This document shows, one piece after another, positions 53,240 to 64,000 of a DNA stretch of 64,000 nt (the stretch's first letter is position 1; each line of letters opens with the position of its first letter). Both the position numbers and the translations under genes were made by a program. The notes under the pieces were generated by a model. It made no database searches. It saw only the letters and a program-made list of their open reading frames with translations, and had not been told where the DNA came from. The DNA is taken from positions 921,001 to 985,000 of the forward strand of contig JAJOZX010001079.1 in assembly GCA_023014485.1 (NCBI GenBank). The letters run 5' to 3'. The stretch is from Bathynomus jamesi. Its lineage: Eukaryota; Arthropoda; Malacostraca; Isopoda; Cirolanidae.

Positions 53240-54150
53240 TACGGAATCACGACAACCTCGAGGATACACATAGCCCACCTAAATACGAACGTGCGTATCA
53301 GAACATTAGCAGTGTCGTGGTGATTTATCTTTATAAATACTATCTTTTATCATGAAAAAAGGGGATATAATTAAGTAATATTAATTGTAAATGATTAACT
53401 TGCACAATTTCCGACTGCGGCTTTGCATGCTATGCAATTTGCAATCCATGTAGATTTCAAATTACTTGAAGATAACGCGCAAAGCCATAATCAAGATTTG
53501 ATTCGGTACGAAATTATCGATGCATACCACTTGAATGAATATACTTTTTAGATAGGCTGAAAATTCAAGATTGAACATCACACTCCCATACCTACGTTTT
53601 TGATTAGGTGATACATGCATCTTCCTTCCTTCTTTAATGGTGGTACTTAGAAAAGCAAGGTGGCAAAAAAGTGGTACGTCGATCAAAAAAGGTTGGGAAC
53701 CCATGTTCTAGAACATTTATTTTAGCCACCTGGATAACTGCTACAATTTTATATACTATGACACGAACACTGAAGTCTTTCAGTAACAACATATTGAAGG
53801 GTTGGGATCTTCAAGTTTTTTAGTAAATTTGTAATTTTACATGTAATTCACACGAAATGTAAGGTTGTCATCCTGACTCTTGAGTACTCAAACGTTAGAT
53901 CTTCGTTGAGTGCCATTTTTAAGTAAAGTCCTCCAAATGAGTAGTTGCTGGTTTTCGTTTCGAGAATTTTAATACATTTTTAGTACTTCCCTAAAAGTAT
54001 TCTCCTTCCAAAAGGTTTTCAACTTCATTAAAAGTACTCAAATATTAAATGAGTGTCCAGAAAGTTTTCAGTATGAAAAGCTTTTGAGAACTTTTTGTAC
54101 TCTGTTTTGCTAAATTTTTCTTTCCAAAACTCTCAAGAAAGATCTGTATG
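53240..54150. other. mostly unassigned; hAT end at 53691
   Basis: AAAAAAGGTTGGGAACCCATG followed by TTCTAGAAC at 53686-53714 is a hAT right end of the type seen at 36360-36440; I found no left partner. The rest is unassigned. Confidence 0.4.
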
Positions 54151-54165
54151 GCACTAATAGTGCAA

Positions 54166-54767
54166 CGTGTCCAGAAATTTCATCGCCGCAAATTTCATCG
54201 CGACAATTTCATCTCCAAGAATTTCATCGCTAGGAATTTTCATCGCTAGGAAAATACATCGCCGCGCAATAGAAAATAATTTAAAAATTAAAAAAAAAAA
54301 AATGTTCTAACTATAATATAGATAGTATATATTAACAAGATTTGCATTGAATTAATTTTTCTTAATAATTTTGTTAACTTTTGTTATGCAAATTTGTTTA
54401 TACAAATAAAAATTATTGTTATTGTTAAATGTAAACATATATATAAGTTGTACATGCGAAGCTTTAAATGATCATGGGACTGATAATTATAAGATTATGA
54501 TTGTCTCATTTTGGCCCTTTTTGACGTAAATGCAGGTGACTGTTTTAAGAAGCTAAGATGGGAGAAAGGTTACCAGATTAAAATGGTTAGTTTTAGCATG
54601 CAGGTGCCTCTTTTAAGAAGATAAGATGGGAGAAAGGTTAGGTTAGGTGGTGTGGCGATGTATTTTCCTTGCGATTAAAATTCTTTACGATGTAATTTCC
54701 CGGCGATAAAATTTCCGGCGATGAGATTTCTGGCGATGAAATTGCGGCGATGAAATTTCCGTGAATC
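54166..54767. mobile_element. MULE-like element with long repeated TIRs (II), 602 bp
   Basis: TIRs of about 100 bp are arrays of AATTTCATCGC-type units (54175-54265) and the complement (54655-54760). Perfect 9-bp duplication ATAGTGCAA (54157-54165, 54768-54776). Between the TIRs is AT-rich DNA with a repeated TAAGATGGGAGAAAGGTTA (54556, 54623). No ORF. Confidence 0.85.
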
Positions 54768-55317
54768 ATAGTGCAAGATTTAGTTTTTAAATCTTCGCTG
54801 CTAAAATTTTAACAGATCGAACTATTTTATGTATTTATTACGTCTGCAATATGGTTCCCATGAATATACATTGTATCCACTCCATTGTTTTCCTCTTCTA
54901 TAAGATCTTTTTATAGCCTTTTACCTGTATTTTTTTATCATCAGAACACATTCGGTTTTATTTATATTTGCAACCTTTGAGATGTCTGGAGCCGTTAAGC
55001 ATGCCAGGTCCGTATTCATTTCTTCCGTGGCTTCCTTTAGATGTGAGACTTTGTGTAGTGTGTTTTATGGTCGCTGACTTTGTATGTTTGCAAATAAAAC
55101 CTTTATCCTTTCATTTCCCTTTTGTTTTGTAGAAATGTTAGGTTCACTTTCCTCAAATTATACATGTTTCGTTGTCCGGTGGCCCTCCGTGAAGAGCCTT
55201 GCTAGTTTTCTAGGTAGGCCTTGCTTCGATCGTTTCTGAACGACGCCTGCTTTGCTGTGTAAGTACATGCATGAGTTATCTGGAGTGATTAACGTATATT
55301 CTGAATAACATCTCGTG

Positions 55318-56132
55318 CGCGGAAAATTCCCAATGGGAAAGTTGCCAGTGGGAAAATTGCCATTGGGATAACTGCCAAAATGGGAAAACTGCCCGTCAGA
55401 AAATTACCAACTGAAATAAAGGAAAATTCCATTGGAAAATTTTGGAATAAACCTGCGGCCGCGTTTGTATAAAAAGCTGAATTTTCGAGTCTCAGGATTC
55501 ATTTCACTCTTCTCATCAGTGTCAAATGGTCGCAAATATTTTTACCCAAGATGGTGTCTATAATTAAGAGTGAACGTGGTCGAGACATAGCTGTAGATGA
55601 ACTACAGTATATGTACCACCAAAATGGTTGTAACAAAAGTGGTACAGTAATATATTGGGAATGTATTGCAAGAAAACAAAAGAGCTGCAAAGCAAGATTA
55701 CACACAAAGTCAATTACGCACAATTATGAAGTGATAAAATCAATGAATGAGCATAACCATTCAGCAAGCAAAGACAGAGTTGATGCCAAAAAAGTTCATG
55801 GAGTATTGAAAGCTAAAGCTGCCGTATCCCATCAATCGAGTCGTTCATTGATTTCTGAATGTACTTCATCGCTGGATGAATATGCTCTTTCTCAACTAAC
55901 AAATGTGAATCACATGAGCAGAAATGTTCGTAACTGGAGACAACAAGCGCGTAACTTCCCATCTGTTCCATCCGGAAGGACAGGTTAGGTTAGCAATTAT
56001 GCCAAGAGCAACTTCTTCCAATGGAATTTTCCCTTATTTCAGTCGGTAATTTTCCGCCTGGCAATTTTCTGACGGGCAGTTTTCCCATTTTGGCAATTTT
56101 CCCATTGGGAATCTTTCTAGCGCCACATTTAC
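55318..56132 (+). mobile_element. MULE-like element with long repeated TIRs (III), FLYWCH-coding
   Basis: TIRs of about 110 bp: TTCCCAATGGGAAAGTTGCC at 55327 against the complement ending near 56121, each with several GGGAAAATTGCC-type units and ending inward in AAAATTCCATTGGAA. One ORF (FLYWCH) lies between. No clear target duplication. The transposase core is absent, so it must be moved by another element. Confidence 0.8.
55551..55988 (+). CDS. FLYWCH-type zinc finger protein
   Basis: 145 residues, one open frame. IIKSERGRDIAVDELQYMYH, then GTVIYWECIARKQKSCKARL and NYEVIKSMNEHNHSASK give the FLYWCH/WRKY-GCM1 pattern: aromatic-W-x-C, CKARL, and a closing HNH. The family binds DNA and is often the N-terminal domain of MULE transposases or their decayed derivatives. 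Here it is free-standing, between the element's TIRs. A plausible job is recognition of the TIR subrepeats, but this is inference. The C-terminal 60 residues match nothing I know. Confidence 0.75.
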   Translation: MVSIIKSERGRDIAVDELQYMYHQNGCNKSGTVIYWECIARKQKSCKARLHTKSITHNYEVIKSMNEHNHSASKDRVDAKKVHGVLKAKAAVSHQSSRSLISECTSSLDEYALSQLTNVNHMSRNVRNWRQQARNFPSVPSGRTG

Positions 56133-56134
56133 TA

Positions 56135-56865
56135 TAGTTTTTGTTTCTTGTATATCGATAAAATTTTCTTCCTGATTTACGGTTTCTCTCTTTCTGGGCA
56201 GGGTTTTTTAATTCTCCGTTGGTCTGTTATTAAAAGCGTTTTGTGATGTATATGTACAGAATCTGTACATTGTAGATTACGCTTATCCGTTCGTCCAATC
56301 GTTCGTCACACTTTGTCTACGCCATAATTTTTAAACCGCTCAACAAGCTCATGAAACTTCGTGCACATCACAAGACCGTGTTTCATAAGCAAGAATCAGG
56401 TTTGTGTATCAAAGGCTAAGTGTCAAATAGAGGTCCGCGCCATAATTTTGGAACCACTCAACATAAATTGATGAAATTTCTTGCACCTATGGATCATCAA
56501 TAAGAATCGGGTTGTTACATCAAAGATCAAGGCCACAGATATATAGGCAGGGCATTGATGTCGTTCCGACATAGTTTTTGTTTACTCTCGTTTCCATATT
56601 CCTCGTTTCTTTCTGCCAGTATCATTTCAACCTCCTCGACCGTATCTTCTGCTGGTGTCTTTCATCTTCCTTCACTTTTTTTAAGCATGCAACACTTCAG
56701 CGCTTACAAAAATTGCAACAGAATCTCATTCCAGTCACTCTTAGCACCCTGTATGAGACTTACCTTATCATTTAGTTTCATACATGTATTATATAGCAGT
56801 TGATGACAAATTGTAACGTATAGCCCTCGATTCATCAGCTAATAAGGTTACAGGGTTTACAACGT
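56135..56865. other. no feature assigned
   Basis: A weak direct repeat (GCCATAATTTT at 56320 and 56448, each followed by AACCxCTCAACA and ATGAAA) suggests an old LINE tail with paired phrases. Nothing else. Confidence 0.35.
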
Positions 56866-56870
56866 TGAAG

Positions 56871-57316
56871 ATTTGCGATGTTCATTGTTTTTGTATCGGA
56901 GATAAGGGTTGTGGGGTGCAGGGGGGTGGGCTACGGTGAGGGATGGCGGGCGTGAAGTTAAGAATGGAGTGCCTGATTTCAGTATTTCGCTGGTGGTGGC
57001 TGAATAAGACGTACAGAGAGAGTCTGTTTGGAAGGACGTGAATCCAAGGCCTTGGAAAAAAAAAAGAATGCACGAAACTCCCAGAATTTCCAGATTTGCG
57101 ATGTTCATTGTTTTTGTATAGGAGATAAGGGTTGTGGGGTGCAGGGGGGTGGGCTACGGTGAGGGATGGCGGGCGTGAAGTTAAGAATGGAGTGCCTGAT
57201 TTCAGTATTTCGCTGGTGGTAGCTGAATAAGACGTACAGAGAGAGTCTTTGTTTGGAAGGACGTGAATCCAAAGCCTTGGAAAAAAAAAAGAATGCATGA
57301 AACTCCCAGAATTTTT
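56871..57316. repeat. 223-bp tandem duplication
   Basis: Units start at 56871 and 57094 with ATTTGCGATGTTCATTG and are about 98% identical (for example GTCTGTTTGG against GTCTTTGTTTGG). Recent compared with the 168-bp duplication at 43128. Confidence 0.93.
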
Positions 57317-57579
57317 AAGCGACTATTTCACATTACCTTACCGTTGTTTTATATAGAGACAGTGGCGCTCATAAGTATTCGTACAGAGAAATACTTGTTA
57401 TATTCGCCCTTATCTTTTGTACGGTGCATAGGATAGTTACGAAAAGTTTACCGTTCGTTTGGTAAAATTTAACAAATAAAAAAGTTCAACTCCAATATAT
57501 AATGAAAAGCATCAAAGAATTTGAGGAAAATAAAGTTAAAATGCAAAAGGTTTTGTACATTTACTTACAAAATTTAATA

Positions 57580-59760
57580 CTTTGTGTCCACGGTTTGCTT
57601 AAATGACTTTAATGATTCGTTTTGGGTATTTTTCAACGAGGTTTCGACATCGTTCAGTAGAAATTTTAGCCTATTCTTCTAAAGAAAGTTGTTGCAATTC
57701 ATTCAGATTCGAAGGATTTCTCTGCAGACACTTTTTTCAAATCAAACCATAACTTCTCGATTAAATTGAGATCTGGGCTTTGACTGGGCCACTCGAGAAG
57801 CTTGAAATTCTTTTGTGGAATCCATTTCATGGTGCTCCTGCTTTTATGTTTGGATCATTATCTTGGTGCAATACCCAGTTGCGATCCATTTGCAACTACT
57901 AAACTGAAGGCAATACATTTTCTCCTAAAATTTCCTGATATTTCTTCGAATTCAAAAGTCCATTGATGACGACAAGCTTTCCTGGACCAGAAGCACTAAA
58001 TCATCCCCAAAGAAGCAAACTACCACCACCATGTTTAACCATTGGATGGATGTGAAGGGTTGACTCCCAAATACTTTGTTGTTACACCCGTAAATCTTGG
58101 AAATGATTATGAGGACTTTACTCGGGTTATATGATTATGAATTTGGTAACGAAAGACAGCTTAACCTGTAGCCTAGCTGGGTTAGGTTTATCAGCATACG
58201 TGAGAATGTTGATTTAAACCTATCTCATACGAGAGTAGGCGTCAAGTTCAGCGGATGTCAACGACGGCCCTGGTTCAGCTTCGGGCCTACCTTTTATTAT
58301 TTTTGTAGCAATTTTAAGTTGTGGTCATAAGAAGAATGAAATTCAGCAGAACGACATTTTTCTTTTACCATATAACTTCGCTTCTCGTTATTCACCAGTT
58401 CCCTTACACTGTTAACTATCACTGCTCCACTTTTATTAATTCTTTGGTTACAAAAGTTTTGGGGCAATACTTATTTCATATTTAAGTCACGGATTTTTGG
58501 TAAAAAAAAAAAAATCCATCTTCTTTTGCTTATATTGAACTTTATTATTAACTTTCTAAGAAGTTCCCGAGCAGAGCCCAGGCCCTATTTGATTAATATG
58601 CTCCATTCTTTGTCCTCTAACTAACGCCTATCACATTCTCACGGACGGATGGTCACAGCTCTCTTTCTCGTGGCCTGTTTTCGACTCCGTTCGCTGGACG
58701 CTTCCTGGTTCACTCCGGATCGTGTTCGGTTAATCGTTATGGTTTCGCTAGCGAGATCTTTTTGGTTATTTTTTTAATGAACCTGTAACCCAAAAGAAAT
58801 TTAGAACACACCCTGTTTGAGGAATTCCAGAGTTCTAATTGTTTTATATTATTTAATTAGCTTATTTGACCTATTTCAGGTAGCTAAATTAATTATATAG
58901 ATCTCGTGTTCTATGCCAATTAAACTGTGTATTAATATAAGATTGGACGAAATAAAGGATGTGACATCACGTGACTGTTATACTTGTTCTTTGTTAGTTC
59001 AACCACATTACAAGTACGAACGTGTGGAAACCTCTTCTGGATTCTTGCTAAAATCCATATACAATTGTACTTATTTTTCTAAATTCGTCTGAGGCCCACG
59101 AGGACCTATGTGCTAACTAACTTGCATTTTCCAAATATGTTAAAAAGTTTACTGTATTTTGCATTATTAATAAATTCCCAGTTTTGCAATCCCAATAGAT
59201 GAATTTTTCCTCGAATGCAGTATTTGATTTTAGGCTTTCCGCCAAACATACCGTTGCCCGTTTTACCGAAATAATTCAGTTTTGGTCTCGTCTGCCCAGA
59301 GAACTTTCTTCCAGAATACAATTCCATCATTTTGATATCCTTGGCGTATTTTAAACGAGTTTCTTTGTGCGCTTTTCGTAGCAAAAATTTTCTTCGTGCA
59401 ACTGATGACCTCTTCCATGCTGACCATTTTTTCTCGGTGCATGACGTACAGTAGTGGTATGGTTATCGATCTTAGACACTCTTAATGTATAGCATATATC
59501 ACCCGTAGTCATTCGTGGATTAGTAGAAACCATTCTTTCAATCCCTCTAGCTGTACGTTCTGAAATCTTGCGAGGTCGTCCACACTTTGGTAGAGTTTTG
59601 ATTGTTCCAAAGTCTTTCCATTTCTTTATAATTGTAGCAATCGTCATAAATGGAATTAGAAGTTCTTCTCTTATTTTCCTATAACTCTTTCCAGACTCGT
59701 GTGTAGCAACAACAGATATCTGTTAAAGAGACGGCTCTTTACTACCACGACCCATTGCTT
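57580..59760 (-). pseudogene. Tc1 transposase in two blocks
   Basis: Block 1 (59760-59106): REELLIPFMTIATIIKKWKD, TLPKCGRPRKISERTARGIE, NPRMTTGDICYTLRV; a decayed first-Asp region follows. Block 2 (58080-57580): [16 protein letters not shown] (second Asp), then [16 protein letters not shown] in shifting frames (third catalytic Glu in the DD34E triad). About 1 kb of foreign DNA lies between. Several frameshifts. Confidence 0.8.
58085..59100. other. insert within the Tc1 transposase, unidentified
   Basis: No ORF of note and no terminal repeat I could pair. Contains GGGTTAGG-type and TCACGTGACT phrases. It interrupts the Tc1 coding region between blocks 1 and 2, so it must be a later insertion. 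Confidence 0.5.
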
Positions 59761-60065
59761 ACTAATGGAATTGTACAGTCATCCGTCTTCCATGAAGTTT
59801 CACAGAGAAAATTCTAGAATTCAGAATTACCAAGTCTCTAATTAATATACAGACAACTACTGATAAAATTTTTAAATTCTTCAAGCCTGAGATGAACACG
59901 CAAAGTATTAAATAATTTTTTAAATGTACGAAAACTTTTGCATTTTAACTTTATTTTCGTCAATTTCTTTGATGGGTAAAATCCTATTTTAATATGGTAA
60001 ATTAAATCCCAAACCAATACGGTAATTAAAAAATGATTCGGGGGGAAAAAAAAAATATATATATA

Positions 60066-61347
60066 TCAGGTCATCCCATAAGTAATGTCGTTTTTTATGA
60101 TAGATTAAGTTTAAACTAGTCCTACTCGGTTTAAGCATAAATTTTCCGAAGGTTATATCTAAGAGATCTATCGTGTTTCGCCACATACTTTACAGACCTT
60201 GACCAGTGAAGACGTGTGTTTTGCTTTATGTGAACCCCCCTCATAAACATGGCGGTGTCAGAAGAGCATATCTGGCATATAATGCTTTACGAGTTCAAAA
60301 AAGGGAATAGTGCTACTGAAGCAACGCAAAACATTCAGGACGTTTATGGCAGCGATATTCTGCATGTGAGGAAATGTCAAAGATGGTTTCAAAAGTTTAG
60401 GAATGGTGACTGCTGTTTGACAGATGCAGCACACTCTGGATGCCCTGCTGAGTTTGATGATGACCTGTTGTTAGCCGCACTTGAAGAAGACTGTTCAACA
60501 ACTGTCGAAGAATTGGCCCAGAAACTCAATTCATCCCCATTCACCATCCATCGACATTTGCAACAACTCGGGAAAGTGCCTAAGTTAGGAAAATGGGTGC
60601 CACGTGAATTGTCGGTCGACAATCTGAGGGTGCGGGTAAACATTAGCACAGCTCTTCATTCCCGTGAACTCCAAGATCCGTTTTTGCACCGTTTAGTGAC
60701 TGGTGATGAAAAGTGGATACTGTACCAGAATGTTAAGCGCCGTCGATAGTGGGTTTGTGCCGGAGAACCAGCGACACCACAGCCAAAACCAAATCTTCAC
60801 TCTCGGAAGGTGTTGCTTAGTGTTTGGTGGGATAAAGGTGGTGTAATACACTTTGAAACCTTACCACACAACCAAACAATCACCGCTCAAGTCTAATGTC
60901 AACAACTGGATCGATTGAACACTGCACTAAAAGAAAAGAGACCTTTGGTTAATCGGAAAGGAATCGTGTTCCACCACGACAACGTACGTTCTCATACCGC
61001 TTGGATCACTTCTGCAAAAATTGAGGAGCTTGGGTGGGAAAAACCTCCACGTCCTCCATATTCTCTAGACCTTGCGCCTTCAGATTATCATCTCTTCAGG
61101 AGTCTGCAAAACTATCTTGACGAGAAACAGTATACTTCTTTAGATGACCTGCACACTAGTCTTTGTACGTTTTTTGCCTCAAAACCGCCTGAATTTTATA
61201 AACATGGCATTGAAAAGCTTGTAGGACGTTGGCAGAGTGTCATTGATTCCGATGGAAAATATATACTAGATTAAAAAGTTTCAGTTGAGTTTTTTTTGTC
61301 CTTCAAATTCCGATCTAAAAAACGACATTACTTATGGGATGACCTGA
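60066..61347 (+). mobile_element. mariner transposon, 1282 bp, nearly intact
   Basis: Terminal repeats of about 30 bp (TCAGGTCATCCCATAAGTAA) with TA on each side (60064-60065, 61348-61349). Length is that of canonical mariners. Nested in the Tc1 element. Confidence 0.95.
60249..61274 (+). pseudogene. mariner transposase (DD34D) with two nonsense codons
   Basis: One frame from ATG to TAA except for TAG at 60747-60749 (after QNVKRRR, where Gln is usual) and TAA at 60894-60896. HTH part: EATQNIQDVYGSD, CQRWFQKFRNGD. Catalytic: VTGDEKWILY (Asp 1), VFHHDNVRSHT (Asp 2), YSLDLAPSDYHLF (Asp 3), with 34 residues between Asp 2 and Asp 3. YSPDL has become YSLDL. No indel. The youngest transposase gene in the window. 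Confidence 0.93.
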
Positions 61348-61432
61348 TATATATGCGGTAGCTATAACTAATACACATTTTTGGTAAAAGTTGCTTAAAA
61401 TTACTCGAAACCTACGTGAAAATTATTGATTA

Positions 61433-61490
61433 CCCGGTTAGGTGAACTGTACGCCCTTGACGATTGGTTAGGTTAAGTCGTGATATTTTT
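61433..61490. repeat. minisatellite-family end, isolated copy
   Basis: GGTTAGGTGAACTGTACGCC, then TTGACGATTGGTTAGGTTAA; same end as 30227-30290 and 32828-32880. Confidence 0.85.
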
Positions 61491-61900
61491 GTTTAAATTT
61501 ACCATATTAATCTAGGTTTTGGATTTAATTTAGTATTAAAATAGGATTTTACCCTTTGATGTTTTACATATGTCGGAGTTGAACTAATTTTTTTATTTGT
61601 TACAATTTTTCAAAACGAATGATAAAATTTTTAAAATTATCCTATGCATGATACAAAAGATAAGGATGAATACAACTGAAATATTCCTCTGTACGAATAC
61701 TTATGAGCGCCACTGTAATTGGTTATGTTATACATACACGCGCTCTATGTTTTATGTTTATTGAAGCACTGCAATTTTCTAATTGCTTTTACCGGCCTGA
61801 AAACCGTATTATTCGTTTAATACCCAGCAAACATAAGACGCATTCTCCTCCACGTGAGTGCTAAACTAATAATATATAATATGATACAAACCAGTCACGT

Positions 61901-62468
61901 AGTTAGGCAATAGAACAGTGTGCATTGACCAATAATTTATTAAGAAGACATAGCTAGTATTTTGTCGGTTTCCCCTTTACCTTTTGCATTGCACAAATGC
62001 GCTCAGACATCGTCTGAATAAATTTGGCTGTGTGCTCCAAGGTATTCAAACTCATTCCTCTTTCAACATTTGTAGCATTTAAAACTTCCTTTAAGGTATA
62101 ATTATACAGGTTGCTTGGGGCGCCTTTTTACCGCAACATCAAGATGATGCCATACATGGGTTTATCGGGTAATTCACCCTGCAATCCATGGAAGACACTG
62201 GATGCCGTGCCACGTAGTACCACGTTCGCGTTGCACTCGCAATGTGAACCGGAGTGATGTCCTCCATAAAAATGTTGGCGGTCTGTGACGAAACTGTGAC
62301 GTCAGCTTCATATGATAAGATTTTTCGGGAGGATTTTCTGCCCATTTTTTGCTAATGCAGTATTTGAGATTTCTCCACAAACCAACATTTTTATGGAGGA
62401 CCACTCCACCCCACGGCTATGCTTTTTTGAAGTTACTGGTCAATGCACATTGTTCTATTGCCAAGTTA
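61901..62468 (-). mobile_element. Tc1-like element remnant
   Basis: Inverted ends GGCAATAGAACAGTGTGCAT and the complement near 62468. The minus strand at 62280-62139 reads TANIFMEDITPVHIASATRT, then WYYVARHPVSSMD: the second-Asp (QDNAPVHTA) region of a Tc1 transposase with the Asp pair altered. A duplicated ACATTTTTATGGAGG piece lies at 62265 (inverse) and 62384. Confidence 0.65.
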
Positions 62469-62489
62469 GCTGATGATAATCTACATAAG

Positions 62490-62745
62490 GGTGTCTATTT
62501 ACTTTTGTCAAGGTTGTATACAGAGACTTGACAAAAGTAAATATACACCACGACGATTGTCTTCAAGAAAAAATGGCAAAGCTCATCAATGGAATACCAG
62601 AACGTGTGTCAACCTTATATAATGAAAAGAAGAAAGCAACACGAATCTAAATATAGTCATTCAATAAATCTGTTATCTGTTGACTTTTATTATAAAATAA
62701 AAAAAATGGAAAACCGGAGGTGTCTCTCTACTTTTGTCAACGTAA
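62490..62745 (+). mobile_element. Tc1-derived MITE, abutting another end
   Basis: TTGACAAAAGTAAATATACA at 62527 and the complement of GTTGACAAAAGTAGAGAGAC at 62745 are its ends; inside, MAKLINGIPERVSTLYNEKK is the transposase C terminus. A second, head-to-head end lies at 62490-62515. Same family as the TYMP-intron remnant at 19552-19790. Confidence 0.75.
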
Positions 62746-62749
62746 AAGT

Positions 62750-63615
62750 TAAAAGTTGGGTATCATCGTAACCTATGACTAGGCCTAAATCCTATACTAT
62801 ATATATATACACACATATATATATTTAAGAACACGTACATTAGGTCTGTATATGGAATTTTTTGGACCATATAGTAATTAAACTTAGGGTTTTTTTTAAA
62901 TTGTAAAGTCTGCAACAAAAAGTTAAGCATTTGTACAGTGTTGCTCACTTACGAACTTAAACTTGTATGAAAATTTAGACACATTATCGCTCTGTAAATA
63001 GTATCACCTTATCTAAAATAAAAACCGATAGTCTTAACATAATATAATCGTGCAAAGGAGAAATTGTATCTATGAAGCCACTAACATATTTAGCTGAAAT
63101 TTCGTATTATTCGTAACTCTAATTTTAGTTTCACGAAGGATAGATGGTGAAAGTTACATCTAAAAATATAAAGTCACCTAGATAATGAAATATAATACAA
63201 GAATATAATGATAGCTTATAAAAGTGTCTCCATTGTAACAATGCAAAACTGACACGTATTTTCTGATAATACATTTTTGCGTTTGATCTAGTTGGTTGTA
63301 TCATTTAATAGGTCTAATATTTCTCGGTAATTTCGCTGCTATTCGGTTTTCTTGGTTTGGCAAATTGGGGAAAAGAATAAATTTCTCATACAAGACACCA
63401 ATTTTTCATGAAATATGAGTAGGGCAGTCAAAGTTGACCGAAAAAATTAAGAAAGTTGACCTTACGAATTGGAAAAAATTGACTTATAAGTTGCCTTTAC
63501 TTTCAATAATAAAAACGCTACTTTAATTACTTATTCTTGCTCTTCTACATCAGTTGACCGATTGTGGTAAATTATGAAGTATTTGCCGACATTTTCTGGC
63601 AAAAATTGCGATCCT
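62750..63615. other. no feature assigned
   Basis: AT-rich; (TA)n/(CA)n at 62795-62823. No gene recognised. Confidence 0.45.
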
Positions 63616-63619
63616 TACT

Positions 63620-64000
63620 TAATAATTTATTAAGCATGGAGAAAGATCTCTCTACAGCGGCAGTTGTTGGTTGACATTGCAAAAGCTGACCATAAACTGT
63701 TGGTGAGATTTCAGGTCTACTGAGGTTAATTATTTCACAAATACCATTTGTCTTGAGTCTTGTTTCAATGTATTGTTTGACTGAAACACATCTTCGCCAA
63801 GGTTGATAGAAGAAATGGTTTCATATGCCTCTCTAATGGTGCAATCAGATGCTTCCATCCTAGTCACTAAGCTAGCAATCAAACTATAATTCATTTTGAT
63901 TGACATTAGTTGCTTGGCAGTTTTTCATTAGCAACACTCTCTTTAGCCTTCTGAACAATGATTCCTTCATCTTCAAAATTTTCCACAATTGTCTTCACAT
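63620..64000 (-). pseudogene. hAT transposase relic, cut by the window end
   Basis: Minus strand reads, in shifting frames, VKTIVENFEDEGIIVQKAKE, then SLIASLVTRMEASDCTIREA, KQYIETRLKTNGICEIINL, SRPEISPTVY and QLLQCQPTTAAVERS. This is the approach to the hAT dimerisation motif 'AAVERSFS'. At least three frame changes and stops. Confidence 0.7.

Larger units (their letters stand above)
57360..61715 (-). mobile_element. Tc1-like transposon containing a mariner and another insert
   Basis: Ends CAGTGGCGCTCATAAGTATT (57360) and its complement (61715); right flank TA, left flank GA. The minus-strand transposase is broken: 59760-59350 holds the start and HTH; 59330-59106 the first Asp region and VWRKP-like part (FGGKPKIKYC). 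58080-57580 holds the rest. Unrelated DNA at about 58085-59130 separates them. The mariner (60066-61347) sits 5' of the transposase. Confidence 0.85.

Overview
The window is repeat-dense eukaryotic DNA, most likely from an arthropod. I infer this from the mix of Tc1/mariner, hAT, MULE-like and Helitron DNA transposons with CR1/jockey-like, I-clade and Ty3 retroelements, from many GGTTAG-type (TTAGG-like) runs, and from protein families I know mainly from arthropods. A crustacean or chelicerate is a guess.

Only one ordinary host gene is clear: a thymidine phosphorylase (TYMP-like) gene on the + strand. Eight exons run from 10959 to 35974. They join in frame with GT/AG splice sites to 406 residues and a stop. 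The N-terminal exon or exons (roughly 40-75 residues) were not found. The last intron-exon block is unusual: a 284-bp tandem duplication of a 5S-rRNA-derived SINE, the 3' splice site and the first two thirds of exon E lies just before the working exon E. A second gene-like locus, with three exons (23400-25652) and several small frame breaks, sits inside TYMP intron E-F. It belongs to an uncharacterised arthropod protein family.

Layout. 1-2400: decayed LINE, minus strand, and an RTE-like tail. 2541-10796: an 8.26-kb composite bounded by a hAT terminal repeat and a perfect 8-bp target duplication. It holds a long-inverted-repeat element coding for a Cys-rich protein (3105-7866), which is itself hit by a mariner and a hAT. 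It also holds a LINE carrying another hAT. 10959-21032: TYMP exons A-E, with Tc1, hAT, CR1, SINE and Penelope-like material in the introns. 21232-33995: intron E-F, with two mariner derivatives, the nested locus and a minus-strand Ty3 element with a nested-MITE LTR. 34269-35974: exons F-H. 36000-44600: mostly unassigned AT-rich DNA with MITEs, SINEs, a 460-bp foldback and Penelope-like ends. 44600-48000: Tc1 with nested MITE, a Helitron, and LINE tails. 48170-50450: I-clade LINE split by a MULE-like element. 52690-57316: LINE fragment, two more MULE-like elements (one encoding FLYWCH) and a tandem duplication. 57360-61715: Tc1 element with a nearly intact mariner inside. 61900-64000: Tc1 relics and a hAT transposase relic running off the end.

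The most useful leads are the three related long-TIR MULE-like elements, the composite hAT and its matching MITE, the Cys-rich-protein element, and the TYMP exon duplication. All family names rest on reading translations and recalled family motifs; no search was run.
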